The notes under the pieces were generated by a model, which did not search any database, had not been told where the DNA came from, and was given only the letters and a program-made list of their open reading frames with translations. A stretch of DNA of 64,000 bases from Akkermansia muciniphila (GTDB lineage Bacteria; Verrucomicrobiota; Verrucomicrobiia; Verrucomicrobiales; Akkermansiaceae): the NCBI GenBank assembly GCA_945888515.1, contig CAMDAD010000006.1:1-64000 (forward strand). The letters are read 5' to 3'. Of this stretch, positions 25,479 to 34,307 are shown one piece after another (the first letter of the stretch is position 1; each line of letters begins with the position of its first letter). The translations under genes were made by a program, and so were the position numbers.

Positions 25479-26636
25479 TTGATGCATTGTCGTGACCTAT
25501 CGACTCTTGACACGAGAATCGCATCGGATAGAAAGCAAGTTGTGTCAGTTCCCATTGCTCTGCTTCCCTCACGTCGTTCACTCTTGCAGGAATGCCTGCG
25601 AGTGATGCGCCTTCGTTTGCAACGCGGGGACTGGGGGCCATTTTTGCCGGGAGAACGAATCCTAGCAGAGCAACTTCAGGTCGGGCGTGACACGATACGC
25701 CTCACACTGGCAGAACTGACCACCGAGGGCTGGATTTCGGCGGCGGCGAGCGGTAGACGCAGGGAAGTCCTCGTGAAAAAACAGGCACCACGCAAAAAAA
25801 AATCAGCCCTCTGGCGCATCGGCATGCTCTCTCCATTTGACTTGGAGAAAATGTCACAAACGATGCTGAGCGAGGTCGATCACGTGCGCGGACTACTTGC
25901 GCAGCGCGGCGGATCGCTCGATCTGCATGTGCCCGCGTGGTACGAAAGCCCGAATCCGCAGCGCCGCTTGCAATTGTTGTTAGAAGAAAATCCCTGTGAT
26001 GCATGGATTCTTCATCGGTCTAGTGGGCAAGTGCAACAGTATTTCCAAAAGACCCGCACGCCCTGCCTCCTGCGCGGTCACCCGCATGCGGGGATCGATC
26101 TACCACACCTTGATTATGATTGGAAAGCGATCGCTCGGCACGCGATGGGAGAACTCTGGCGCAAGGGGCACAGACGGATCGGCATCCTTTTACCGGAGGA
26201 TAGACTGCGCGGTAACCTCGCCGCACTCGAAGGCGCACGCTCGTTTGAGGAAGAGAGTGTGAGGTTGACAGAGATTTGGGAAAACGGAACCACCGATGGT
26301 CTACTGAGCGCGGTCGAACAAGCTGTGGCGAAAAGCCATGCGCCGACTGCCTTCATCGCACTTCGACCACGTCAGGTATTGAGCCTCATGAGTTGGCTTG
26401 GTGCCTGTGGCCGGCCGGTTCCCAAGCATTTCAGCCTCATCTCTCTCGCGGAGGAACCGTTTTTTGCCTTTATCGTGCCCAAAGTATCTACCTATCACAT
26501 CGAGCCTAGCGCGTTTGCGCGCAAGGTCGTGCGACATTTGGAATGGCTGGTGGACGGACAGATTGGCGATCACGGCAGCTTGCTGCTGATGCCGGATTTC
26601 CAAGCGGGTGGCTCCGTAGGGAAAATTTCACCTTAG
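25479..26636 (+). CDS. GntR/LacI hybrid transcriptional regulator
   Basis: Up to 385 residues. A GntR-type winged helix at about residues 30-95 (ECLRVMRLRLQRGDWGPFLPG then GERILAEQLQVGRDTIRLTLAEL) is followed by a LacI/periplasmic-binding-type effector domain (GMLSPFDLEK, IARHAMGELWRKGHRRIGIL, PTAFIALRPRQVLSLM, FSLISLAEEPFFAF). This is the AraR-like layout used for sugar-responsive control. The true start may be the GTG at 25542 rather than the ATG at 25479. Its effector is unknown; the neighbouring sialic acid genes make an amino sugar a reasonable guess. Its stop codon overlaps that of the convergent IF-1-like gene. Confidence 0.88.
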   Translation: MMHCRDLSTLDTRIASDRKQVVSVPIALLPSRRSLLQECLRVMRLRLQRGDWGPFLPGERILAEQLQVGRDTIRLTLAELTTEGWISAAASGRRREVLVKKQAPRKKKSALWRIGMLSPFDLEKMSQTMLSEVDHVRGLLAQRGGSLDLHVPAWYESPNPQRRLQLLLEENPCDAWILHRSSGQVQQYFQKTRTPCLLRGHPHAGIDLPHLDYDWKAIARHAMGELWRKGHRRIGILLPEDRLRGNLAALEGARSFEEESVRLTEIWENGTTDGLLSAVEQAVAKSHAPTAFIALRPRQVLSLMSWLGACGRPVPKHFSLISLAEEPFFAFIVPKVSTYHIEPSAFARKVVRHLEWLVDGQIGDHGSLLLMPDFQAGGSVGKISP

Positions 26637-26851
26637 CCGGGATGCGACACTATGGCGACAATGCGCGCCACATCGAAATCGTAAGGCGTCATTTCAACGG
26701 AGACGATCACTCCCGGTGCGATCTGATCACGCAGGTGCAGCGTCGCTCGCGAAAAATGCGCAAGTGTCTTTTTTCCGTTAGGCAAAGCGGCCTCGAAAAC
26801 ATCGGAGTAGGGCCCGAGAATGGTGGCCGTGGTGGTGATGCAGTTTTCCAT
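26633..26851 (-). CDS. IF-1-like S1-domain protein
   Basis: About 72 residues from the ATG at 26851, the length of translation initiation factor IF-1. The pattern F-x-A-x-LPNGKKTLAHFS, then a basic helix, then PGVIVSVEMTPYDFDVARIV, tracks IF-1 (V-x-LENG...AHISG...PGD-V-VELSPYDL-RGRI). However, the N-terminus and several normally invariant residues differ, so this may be a divergent paralogue rather than the main infA. It is the last gene of a minus-strand unit after xerC and a secreted protein gene, with 10 bp separation. Confidence 0.8.
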   Translation of the reverse strand: MENCITTTATILGPYSDVFEAALPNGKKTLAHFSRATLHLRDQIAPGVIVSVEMTPYDFDVARIVAIVSHPG

Positions 26852-26861
26852 GGCAGGGCCA

Positions 26862-27536
26862 CTAGGGTTTACTATAGAGGTCCGCATTGGAAGCTTGAAA
26901 TTCGGCTTTCAGACGGACGCGCAATGCCGACAAATCCACCAAGTGAAATCGGGTGAAGGTCCATTCTCCCTGCTTCCCATCGTGCTCGATGCCGCAGAGC
27001 AAGTGGATGGCGTCGTCATTGATTTTGACGGTGGTGTCTTTCGGTTCGTAGTAAAAAGTGCGCAGGGTCGATCGCAGCGAGGTTGCTTCGACCAGCTTCG
27101 GATCAAGATAGGCGACCAGCCCTGTGGCAGTATCGGTGATTTTCAGGTCGGGATAGCCGGAGCGCTGCAGCTCACCGCTTTTGGTGGGCGGGATTTGGCA
27201 GCGCAGGCCGGGCGATTGATTGAGTTTTTCGATCAATAAATCCTCGAAGTAGCGCGAGGCTTCGTTGATGCGGCGCAGTTGGCGCACGGGCGAATCGGGT
27301 CGGGAGAGCGTGGCGAGAGTGCTCTCCAGTGCCTTGCGCACAGCGGCAGTGATGCGTTGGTGAGCGGGGTTCGTTTCGTCGAGCGCGATGACGGATTTCC
27401 CCGCAGAGGCCTTGACGACATCCGCAAAAGCAAAGGTGCGATGATCGAGTTTTTCAGCGAGAAGCTGCTTGATCAGTGCGGCGTCATCGGCATGCAGCAG
27501 GCAGAGTGATGCGAAGAATAAAACGATACTTCTCAT
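26862..27536 (-). CDS. Secreted protein of unknown function (224 aa)
   Basis: The N-terminus (MRSIVLFFASLCLLHADD) is a signal peptide. The mature protein is mixed alpha/beta and includes TLSRPDSPVRQLRRINEASRYFEDLLIEKLN and YPDLKITDTATGLVAYLDPKLVE. I do not recognise the family. The latter segment superficially resembles a PD-D/E-x-K nuclease core, but export argues against that and it is not claimed. It overlaps xerC by 4 bp (ATGA), so it is co-translated with it. Confidence 0.7.
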   Translation of the reverse strand: MRSIVLFFASLCLLHADDAALIKQLLAEKLDHRTFAFADVVKASAGKSVIALDETNPAHQRITAAVRKALESTLATLSRPDSPVRQLRRINEASRYFEDLLIEKLNQSPGLRCQIPPTKSGELQRSGYPDLKITDTATGLVAYLDPKLVEATSLRSTLRTFYYEPKDTTVKINDDAIHLLCGIEHDGKQGEWTFTRFHLVDLSALRVRLKAEFQASNADLYSKP

Positions 27537-28450
27537 GGTGGCGAATCTTTGGCGCGCGGGTGAGCGGCATCGTAGGCATGGCGCAGGCGCTCGCGGGTGA
27601 CGTGGGTGTAGATCTGCGTGGTGGAGAGCGAAGCGTGGCCAAGCAGGGACTGCACGCTGCGCAGATCCGCTCCGGCATCGAGCAGGTGGGTGGCAAAGGA
27701 GTGACGCAGCTTGTGCGGGGAAATGGCGAAAGGAATCGACGATTGTTGCAGGTATTTTTTGAGCAATAGATCGATGGCCTGCTGTGTGATGCGCGTGCGG
27801 CGGGAACTGAGAAACAGCACGCCCTGCGTGATCGCGGCCGCTTGTCGATAGCGTTGGAGTGCAGCGAGTGCGGGACCGCCGATGGGGATCATGCGCTCCT
27901 TCGAACCCTTGCCCATGACGCGCAGGGATTCGCTCAGAAAATCAATGTCCTTCACATCGAGCATGCGCAGTTCGGAGATCCTCAGGCCGCAAGAATAGAA
28001 CAACTCAAGGATGGCGGTATCGCGCGCGGCGAGCCAGGAGATTTTCGGTTTTTCACCTTGGAGTTTTTGCGGCAGCGAGAGCAGTTCTTCCATCTGGCTC
28101 ACGTTGAGAACCACCGGGAGTTTGCGCTCGGCTTTGGGCAGTTGCAGATCCGCGACCGGACTTTTGGCATAACCGCGGCGGTGCACGAGATACTTGTAAA
28201 AGGAACGAACGGCCGCGAAACGCAAGCGGATCGTAGCTCGCGCGGCATTGGTTTTCATCATGGAAAACAACCAGCCGCGGAAGTCATCGGTGCTGGCATC
28301 GTGCCAATTCACAAAAGCCGCACCCTGATGATCACGAAACCCCTGCAGGGCCGCGCGGTAATTGCGCAGCGTCAGGGCCGATGCCGTGCGCTCGGTAGCG
28401 AGATACCGGAAAAAATCATCTTCCAAAGTGGGAGGAGTGGGCTCAGACAT
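27533..28450 (-). CDS. Tyrosine recombinase XerC/XerD
   Basis: 305-residue site-specific recombinase for chromosome dimer resolution. The N-terminal SAM-like DNA-binding domain (DFFRYLATERTASALTLRNYRAALQGF) is followed by the catalytic domain with Arg in SCGLRISELRML, HKLRHSFATHLLDAG (His-X2-Arg), LGHASLSTTQIYTHV with the His and the nucleophile Tyr. It is full length with all catalytic residues. No attachment site or prophage surrounds it, so a housekeeping Xer role is likely. It is the first gene of a unit with the secreted 224-residue protein and the IF-1-like gene. Confidence 0.93.
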   Translation of the reverse strand: MSEPTPPTLEDDFFRYLATERTASALTLRNYRAALQGFRDHQGAAFVNWHDASTDDFRGWLFSMMKTNAARATIRLRFAAVRSFYKYLVHRRGYAKSPVADLQLPKAERKLPVVLNVSQMEELLSLPQKLQGEKPKISWLAARDTAILELFYSCGLRISELRMLDVKDIDFLSESLRVMGKGSKERMIPIGGPALAALQRYRQAAAITQGVLFLSSRRTRITQQAIDLLLKKYLQQSSIPFAISPHKLRHSFATHLLDAGADLRSVQSLLGHASLSTTQIYTHVTRERLRHAYDAAHPRAKDSPP

Positions 28451-28531
28451 GGGGCAAATTTTTTACACGAGAGGTCGCCTGCGCTGATGGAAGTGATGAA
28501 CCTGCTAGATACTTTCTAACAGAAAAAACAT

Positions 28532-29416
28532 TTACGTTATGCCGTTTTGTTGCCTGGCAGCTTGCAGGGTGTTTTTCATGAGCATAGCAATGGTCATGGG
28601 GCCCACACCACCGGGCACGGGCGTGATGGCTTGGCACTTGGGAGCCACTTCGTCGAACGCCACATCACCCGTGAGGCGGAAGCCGGATTTTTTACTAGCA
28701 TCAGGCACGCGGTTGATGCCCACATCGATGACCACCGCGCCGTCTTTCACCCAATCTGCCTTGACCATTTCCGGCCGACCAACGGCGGCAATGAGGATAT
28801 CGGCATCGCGGCAGAGCGCGGGGAGATCGCGCGAACGCGAGTGAGCGACGGTGACGGTGGCATTGGCGTTTTTCGCCATCAACAGGAGCGCCATCGGTTT
28901 GCCGACGATCATACTGCGACCCAGCACCACCACCTTGGCACCCTGAGTATCGATGCCCGCGGCGGCAAGCAAACGCATGGACCCAGAGGGCGTGCAGGGG
29001 ACGAAGCCGCTAGGATCTTCGAGAACGAGCTTGGCGACGTTTTCTGGATGAAAGCCATCGACATCCTTGCGCGGATCAATCGCGCGAATGATCTCTTCCT
29101 CGTGGATGTGAGCAGGTGGTGGGCTTTGCACCAGAATGCCGTGGATGGTCGGGTCCTGATTGAGTTCTTGAACGACCGCGAGCAATTCCTCCTGCGTCGT
29201 GGCGGCAGGCAGGACGATTTTTTTCGAATGCATGCCGAGCTCCGCGCAGGTCTTGACCTTCGATCCTACATAGACTTGGGACGCCGGGTCTTCGCCGACG
29301 AGGACAACGGCAAGCCCCGGCTGGATGCCTTGTTGCCGTAGGGCGTGGATTTCCTCTTTGCATTCCGCTAAGACAGCGGCGGCTACGGCTTTTCCGTCAA
29401 TCAGTTGCATGGTCAT
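28532..29416 (-). CDS. folD: Methylenetetrahydrofolate dehydrogenase/cyclohydrolase (FolD)
   Basis: 294-residue bifunctional enzyme interconverting methylene-, methenyl- and 10-formyl-tetrahydrofolate, using NADP. It shows [20 protein letters not shown] with the catalytic Lys, [34 protein letters not shown] and the Rossmann segment [18 protein letters not shown], ending with [15 protein letters not shown]. The usual YVRNK is YVGSK here, a small variation. The start may be either of two Met codons two residues apart. It lies 3 bp downstream of the DUF374 acyltransferase gene. Confidence 0.97.
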   Translation of the reverse strand: MTMQLIDGKAVAAAVLAECKEEIHALRQQGIQPGLAVVLVGEDPASQVYVGSKVKTCAELGMHSKKIVLPAATTQEELLAVVQELNQDPTIHGILVQSPPPAHIHEEEIIRAIDPRKDVDGFHPENVAKLVLEDPSGFVPCTPSGSMRLLAAAGIDTQGAKVVVLGRSMIVGKPMALLLMAKNANATVTVAHSRSRDLPALCRDADILIAAVGRPEMVKADWVKDGAVVIDVGINRVPDASKKSGFRLTGDVAFDEVAPKCQAITPVPGGVGPMTIAMLMKNTLQAARQQNGIT

Positions 29417-29419
29417 GGT

Positions 29420-30094
29420 TTAGTTGATAGGTTGCGAATGGGAAAGTTCTTTTTCCATGGTGGCGCGCATGGTTTCCAGTTCCTCCGCCGTAATCTGTCG
29501 CGGCACGAAGCGCGGTTCATCGATGCAGAGGAAAATTTTCGAGAACGGCTTGGGGATCTCAAAGTTGTCCCATGTCTTGAGTTTCCAGGAAGAAGTGCAA
29601 ACGACGCGCAGGGGAAGCAGGGCACAGCCCGTGAGTTGCGCGAGCTTGAGCGGGCCGGCCTGCATGGTTCGACCCGGACCGCGCGGGCCATCGGGCGTGA
29701 TGCAGATGTCCATGCCGGCATCCAGCGTTTTTTTCAATTCGATCAAAGCAGCCGTAGCTCGCCGCGAGGAAGAACCACGCACCGCACTAATGCCGTAAGT
29801 CCGCAGGGTATGCTCGATGATGGCACCGTCTTTACTGGCACTGGTGAGCGCGGCCAGCGTGTGCGGACGGGGACATTTACGAAACCATGCGGCGATGGCG
29901 GGGATGATTTGTCCGTGCCAGAAAATCAGTATGATCGGCCCGTTGATTTTCTGAAAGTGTTCAGGGTTGCGAAATTCCACTCTGAGGGTGTAGCACAACA
30001 AATGAATCAGATAGCCTGCGACCGTCCCGAGGATCTTTTCCTTCTTCCCCCCTTTGATGGTGGTCTTCGTGGATGCATGAGTTGACTGCGTCAT
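29420..30094 (-). CDS. DUF374 lysophospholipid acyltransferase family protein
   Basis: 224 residues of the DUF374 branch of glycerolipid acyltransferases. The key blocks are ILIFWHGQIIPAIAAWF (with the His motif), ALTSASKDGAIIEHTLRTYG, AVRGSSSRRATAALIEL and ICITPDGPRGPGRTMQAG. One N-terminal hydrophobic segment anchors it to the inner membrane. In Gram-negative bacteria such proteins sit near lipid A genes and probably acylate lipid precursors; the actual substrate is unknown. It is the first gene of a unit with folD. Confidence 0.9.
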   Translation of the reverse strand: MTQSTHASTKTTIKGGKKEKILGTVAGYLIHLLCYTLRVEFRNPEHFQKINGPIILIFWHGQIIPAIAAWFRKCPRPHTLAALTSASKDGAIIEHTLRTYGISAVRGSSSRRATAALIELKKTLDAGMDICITPDGPRGPGRTMQAGPLKLAQLTGCALLPLRVVCTSSWKLKTWDNFEIPKPFSKIFLCIDEPRFVPRQITAEELETMRATMEKELSHSQPIN

Positions 30095-30630
30095 TCAAAA
30101 AAGCATTGGGAGTTGATGAGCACCAGCGCAGCGCGATCTCAGCCATGGCACGTATGTCAATGATAGGCGAGATGATGCGAGCCATTGATTTCAGCGCGAC
30201 GCGACTTTCTACGATTGACCGCGATCTGGCAAGGAATGGTGAACAAAAATTACAGCCATCCCACTGGATGATCATCATGCCTCCCTGAGCCTCGCACGAC
30301 AGGACAACTGACAAAAGCTGCTCGAACCCCTGCCTCGGTCCGTCTCTTCGTCATGCCTCCACATCATTTACGCGTCTCCCCATCACCAAAAAACCCTCGA
30401 TCCTGCATATCTTTAAAATGCAAAAAACGCTTGATGTCATCGCTGAATCTGACCCCAGAAATGTCAACGGCTACCGGATCCTAACGGGAAAAGGCGCGAG
30501 CATTTTTTGCTGAATCTTTAGGCCATGAATCAAATATCATAATTTTACGATTTAATCGTAATTTTCTAATAGTAAAGATTTTCTTACCTTTTCTCATTGC
30601 ACCCATGGGACATCACTCTATCATGTCGAC
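30095..30630. other. 536 bp intergenic region upstream of the restriction-modification gene
   Basis: No convincing gene. The left half is GC-balanced and contains short frames without coding character. The right 120 bp turn strongly AT-rich and contain a promoter-like sequence and a 17-bp dyad, described separately. This boundary probably marks the edge of the accessory region. Confidence 0.5.
30506..30561 (+). promoter_or_regulatory. Promoter-like sequence with 8-1-8 dyad upstream of RM gene
   Basis: TTGCTG (30506-30511), a 17-bp spacer and TCAAAT (30529-30534) form a weak promoter. TTACGATT-T-AATCGTAA (30545-30561) is a perfect 8-bp dyad placed about where transcription would start, an operator-like position about 70 bp before the GTG start. 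Confidence 0.35.
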
Positions 30631-33600
30631 GTGGCAGAGATCGACTCCATTGAAACTTTCATTTCCCGCTGGCAAAACTCCGGCGCCGCCGAACGCGCGA
30701 ACTACCAAATGTTCCTCTCGGAGCTCTGCACTTTGCTCGATGTCCCGCGCCCGGATCCCACATCGCCCGACCCGGAAAAAAATCTCCACGTCTTCGATCG
30801 CGCCATCACCCGCGTGAACCCGGATGGCAGCTCGGTCACGAATTACATCGATTGGTACAAAGCCGGCCATTTCGTCCTCGAAACGAAACAAGGCGTCTCT
30901 GCCGAGGAACCCACCACCCAGAAAATCGGTCACGGCAAGCGCGGCAGCGTCGCGTTCGATAAAGCCCTCGAACGCGCCTACCACCAAGGCCGCGATTACA
31001 TCACCCATCTCCCCACCGCCCACGGACGCCCGCCATTCCTCATCGTCTGCGATGTCGGCCACTCGCTCGACCTCTATGCCGAGTTCACCTGCACCGGCGG
31101 ACGCTACGAACGCTTCCCCGATCCGAAGCACCACCGCATCCTGCTCACCGATCTCCGCCGACCAGAAATCCGCGAACGCCTGCAACTAGTCTTCACCGAT
31201 CCTCATTCGCTCGATCCCTCCAAAAAAGCTGCCGAGGTCACGCGCGATATCGCCACGCGCCTCGCCAAGCTCGCCAAGTCCCTCGAAAGCAAAGGCCACA
31301 ATCCCCAGGTCATCGCCGGATTCCTCCAGCGCTGCCTTTTCACCATGTTCGCCGAGGACATCGGCCTGCTCCCCGAAGACGGCTTCCGCAATCTCATCGA
31401 AAAAACCCGCGCCAATCCCCACGGTTTCCCCGTCCTCGTCTCCGGCCTGTGGAAGGAAATGGCGACGGGCACACAATACTCCGCCCTCCTCTTCCAGGAA
31501 ATCGCCCACTTCGATGGCGGCCTCTTTGAAAACACCAGCGCCCTCCCGCTCGATGCCGCAGAGCTCACGATGCTCGCCGATGCCGCCGCCACGGATTGGT
31601 CCGGCGTGGAGCCCTCCATCTTCGGCACTCTGCTCACCCGCGCGCTGGATTCCCGCGAACGCCACAAGCTCGGTGCCGAATACACGCCGCGCTCTTACGT
31701 CGAACGCCTCATCCGCCCCACCATCCTCGATCCTCTCCGCGATGAATGGGAAGCCACCCGCATCGCCGCTGCCAAGCTCCATTCCGATGCCGAATCGCTC
31801 GAAGCCCGTGCCGATTCCTTGCAAGAAAAAATCGCCACCCTCGGCGTCACCAAGGAAGCCCAGGCAATCGGTGCCGAACGCACCAAAATCCTCGCCGATG
31901 CGAAAAAAATCGACGCCCAGGCGCTCCAGCTCGTCACCGCCTTCCACCGCCATCTCTGCTCGCTGAAAATCCTCGACCCCGCCTGCGGCACCGCGAATTT
32001 CCTCTACGTCACGCTCGAACACATGAAACGCCTCGAAGCCGAGGTCCTCGAGCTCGTCACCGCCCTCGGCGGCGATGCCACCTTCGAGATGAACGAATAC
32101 AAAGTCCGCCCCGAGCAATTCCTCGGTCTCGAACTCTCCGCCAATGCCGTCGCCATCGCCCAGCTCGTTCTCTGGATCGGCTACTTCCAGTGGCAATACA
32201 AAACCACCGGCAAGGCCGATACCGGCGACCGCCCCCTCCTGCCGAAAACCCAGAGCATCCGCCAGCAAGACGCGGTGCTCTCCTACGATGAACGCATCCC
32301 CCGAAAAAATCCCGAAACCGGCGAAATCCTCACCATCTGGGATGGCCACACCACCAAGCTCCACCCCATCACCGGCAAAGAAGTCCCCGATGAAAGCGCC
32401 CGCACCGTCCTCTTCGATTACCTCAACCCTCGCCGCGCCGAATGGCCGCAAGCGGATTACATCGTCGGCAATCCGCCGTTCATTGGAGCCTCCCGCATGC
32501 GCGATGCCCTAGGCGATGGCTACACTGAGGCCCTGCGAAAAGCATGGAAAGGCGATGTCCCCGAGTCCGCCGATCTCGTCATGTTCTGGTGGGCCAAAGC
32601 CGCCGCCGAGACCGCCGCAGGGAAATGCCGTCGTTTCGGCTACATCACCACCAACTCCATCCACCAAACCTTCAACCGCCGCGTCATGGAGCCCTTCGTG
32701 GCGGCGGATTCCATCCGCCAAGCCCCTCTTCATCTCGCCTACGCCATCCCCGACCACCCCTGGATCGACTCCGCCGACGGTGCCGCCGTAAGAATCGCCA
32801 TGACCGTCGCCGCCCCCGGCAACGCCGAAGGCGTTCTGGATACGGTTACGTTTGAGGATGCCATGGAGCACGGGGAATGCGAGGTAGAATTGAAAAGTCA
32901 ACGAGGACGCCTTGCAAGCAATCTACAAATCGGCTCGGATATAAATTCATCCTACGAGCTTAAAGCTAATTCTGAAATTTGTTGGGAAGGCATGAAGCCA
33001 CACGGCATGGGATTCTTGATAAACCAAGAGCTGGCTGAACAACTAGGATACTGGTCAGATGGCAAGCCAGTGTTGCCATTACGACGTTATTTTAATGGTC
33101 GGGACATCAGCGACAAACCTAGAGAGCTTTACGCAATCGATTTTTTCGGACTATCGGAAGACGAAGCCAAAACTCAACATGCTTCTCTTTATCAACACTG
33201 CTTGATCAATGTAAAACCAGAGAGAGATCAAAATAATCGTGAAACATATCGGGTCAATTGGTGGTTTTTTGGCGAACCTCGTCGAAAGAATCGTCCTACG
33301 TTGTCAGCTTTATCTCGTTTCATTGTTACGGTCAAAACAGCCAAACACCGTGCCTTCGTTTTCCTTGATAAAAATTGTCTCCCAGACAGCAAGTTAATAG
33401 CTGTTGCTTCCGATGACCCATTTATTTTGGGCGTTTTATCATCATGCATTCATGCTTTATGGACACTGCGTATCGGTTCACATTTGGGCGTTGGGAATGA
33501 CCCGACTTACGTTGTCGGCTCATCATTCAACAAATACCCCTTCCCCGCCGTGGAAGAAGGAGACTTGAAGCAACGCATCCGCGATCTCGGCGAGCGCTTG

Positions 33601-34299
33601 GACGCGCACCGCAAGCGGCAATTGGAGCAGCATCCCGGCCTCACCATGACGGGCATGTACAACGTACTCGAAAAACTCCGCAGCGAAGAACCCCTGAACG
33701 CCAAAGAAAAAACCATCCACGACCAAGGCCTCGTCACCCTCCTCAAGCAACTCCACGACGACCTCGATGCCGCCGTACTCGAAGCCTATGGCTGGAGTGA
33801 CATCACCGAAGCCCTACTGGCAATGCCAAACATGTATGACTTTGAGCACAGTTCCATCATCCTTGTCGATCTGGACGTGAATCAATTTGATGCACACATG
33901 AAAGCCTGCAAGGAGCGTATCGAGCAAGAGCTTCTGAGTCGTCTCGTAGCCCTCAACCACGAACGCGCCGCCGAAGAAAAGCGCGGCCTCATCCGCTGGC
34001 TCCGCCCCGACTACCAAAACCCCACCGCCACAAAAGCCATCCAACCCACCCTCACCGGCACCGAAACCGAGATTTCAACCAAATCAAAAATCAAAAATCA
34101 GCAATCGGAAATCGTCAATGACCCCATCGAGTGGCCCGAACGTCTCCCCGACCAAGTCAACATCATCCGCCACCTCCTCACCCAAACCCCTACCGCCACC
34201 TCAGAAGAACTCTCCCAACACTTCGGCCGCAAAACCCAAAAACGCACCGACCAAATCCAAGCCATTCTCGAAACCCTGAAGGCATTAGGGCAGATCTAA
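30631..34299 (+). CDS. Single-chain restriction-modification enzyme, MmeI-like (type IIG/IIL)
   Basis: 1222-residue fused endonuclease-methyltransferase. Near the N-terminus D74-X9-E84-T-K86 (DWYKAGHFVLETK) has exactly the D-X9-E-X-K spacing of the MmeI nuclease. A helical linker follows (LTRALDSRERHKLGAEYTPRSYVERLI). Methyltransferase motif I is LDPACGTANFL (about residue 446) and motif IV is NPPF at 614-617, an N6-adenine type. A target-recognition domain follows at about 740-970 and a winged-helix-like tail at the end (TATSEELSQHFGRKTQKRTDQI). One protein should both methylate and cut, so no separate subunit is needed, and none is seen. The recognition part is visibly more AT-rich than either side. 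The start is GTG. The stop is 8 bp from a palindromic repeat module. Confidence 0.93.
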   Translation: MAEIDSIETFISRWQNSGAAERANYQMFLSELCTLLDVPRPDPTSPDPEKNLHVFDRAITRVNPDGSSVTNYIDWYKAGHFVLETKQGVSAEEPTTQKIGHGKRGSVAFDKALERAYHQGRDYITHLPTAHGRPPFLIVCDVGHSLDLYAEFTCTGGRYERFPDPKHHRILLTDLRRPEIRERLQLVFTDPHSLDPSKKAAEVTRDIATRLAKLAKSLESKGHNPQVIAGFLQRCLFTMFAEDIGLLPEDGFRNLIEKTRANPHGFPVLVSGLWKEMATGTQYSALLFQEIAHFDGGLFENTSALPLDAAELTMLADAAATDWSGVEPSIFGTLLTRALDSRERHKLGAEYTPRSYVERLIRPTILDPLRDEWEATRIAAAKLHSDAESLEARADSLQEKIATLGVTKEAQAIGAERTKILADAKKIDAQALQLVTAFHRHLCSLKILDPACGTANFLYVTLEHMKRLEAEVLELVTALGGDATFEMNEYKVRPEQFLGLELSANAVAIAQLVLWIGYFQWQYKTTGKADTGDRPLLPKTQSIRQQDAVLSYDERIPRKNPETGEILTIWDGHTTKLHPITGKEVPDESARTVLFDYLNPRRAEWPQADYIVGNPPFIGASRMRDALGDGYTEALRKAWKGDVPESADLVMFWWAKAAAETAAGKCRRFGYITTNSIHQTFNRRVMEPFVAADSIRQAPLHLAYAIPDHPWIDSADGAAVRIAMTVAAPGNAEGVLDTVTFEDAMEHGECEVELKSQRGRLASNLQIGSDINSSYELKANSEICWEGMKPHGMGFLINQELAEQLGYWSDGKPVLPLRRYFNGRDISDKPRELYAIDFFGLSEDEAKTQHASLYQHCLINVKPERDQNNRETYRVNWWFFGEPRRKNRPTLSALSRFIVTVKTAKHRAFVFLDKNCLPDSKLIAVASDDPFILGVLSSCIHALWTLRIGSHLGVGNDPTYVVGSSFNKYPFPAVEEGDLKQRIRDLGERLDAHRKRQLEQHPGLTMTGMYNVLEKLRSEEPLNAKEKTIHDQGLVTLLKQLHDDLDAAVLEAYGWSDITEALLAMPNMYDFEHSSIILVDLDVNQFDAHMKACKERIEQELLSRLVALNHERAAEEKRGLIRWLRPDYQNPTATKAIQPTLTGTETEISTKSKIKNQQSEIVNDPIEWPERLPDQVNIIRHLLTQTPTATSEELSQHFGRKTQKRTDQIQAILETLKALGQI
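34081..34122 (+). repeat. Degenerate heptanucleotide repeat inside the RM gene
   Basis: Six consecutive 7-mers, the first two identical (AAATCAA) and the next four variants of the form NAATCNN or CAATGAC. They encode a Lys/Ser/Asn/Gln-rich linker (KSKIKNQQSEIVND) between the recognition region and the C-terminal tail. Since 7 is not a multiple of 3, gain or loss of a unit would shift the frame. Confidence 0.6.
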
Positions 34300-34307
34300 C
34301 CACCCCC

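Noticed and set aside
26862-27536. PD-D/E-x-K nuclease in the 224-residue protein
   Set aside because: The YPDLKI segment is suggestive, but a signal peptide and the lack of a full catalytic set make it unsafe to claim.
27533-28450. Phage integrase of an integrated element
   Set aside because: The recombinase is of standard Xer type, with housekeeping neighbours, and no attachment-site repeats or phage genes were seen.
30073-30288. 71-codon plus-strand frame after the acyltransferase gene
   Set aside because: It overlaps the start of the minus-strand gene and has no family resemblance or start context.
31186-32451. 421-codon minus-strand frame opposite the RM gene
   Set aside because: It mirrors the strongly biased codon use of the RM gene, and the translation is a Gly/Glu/Phe-rich shadow; the plus-strand protein has clear catalytic motifs.
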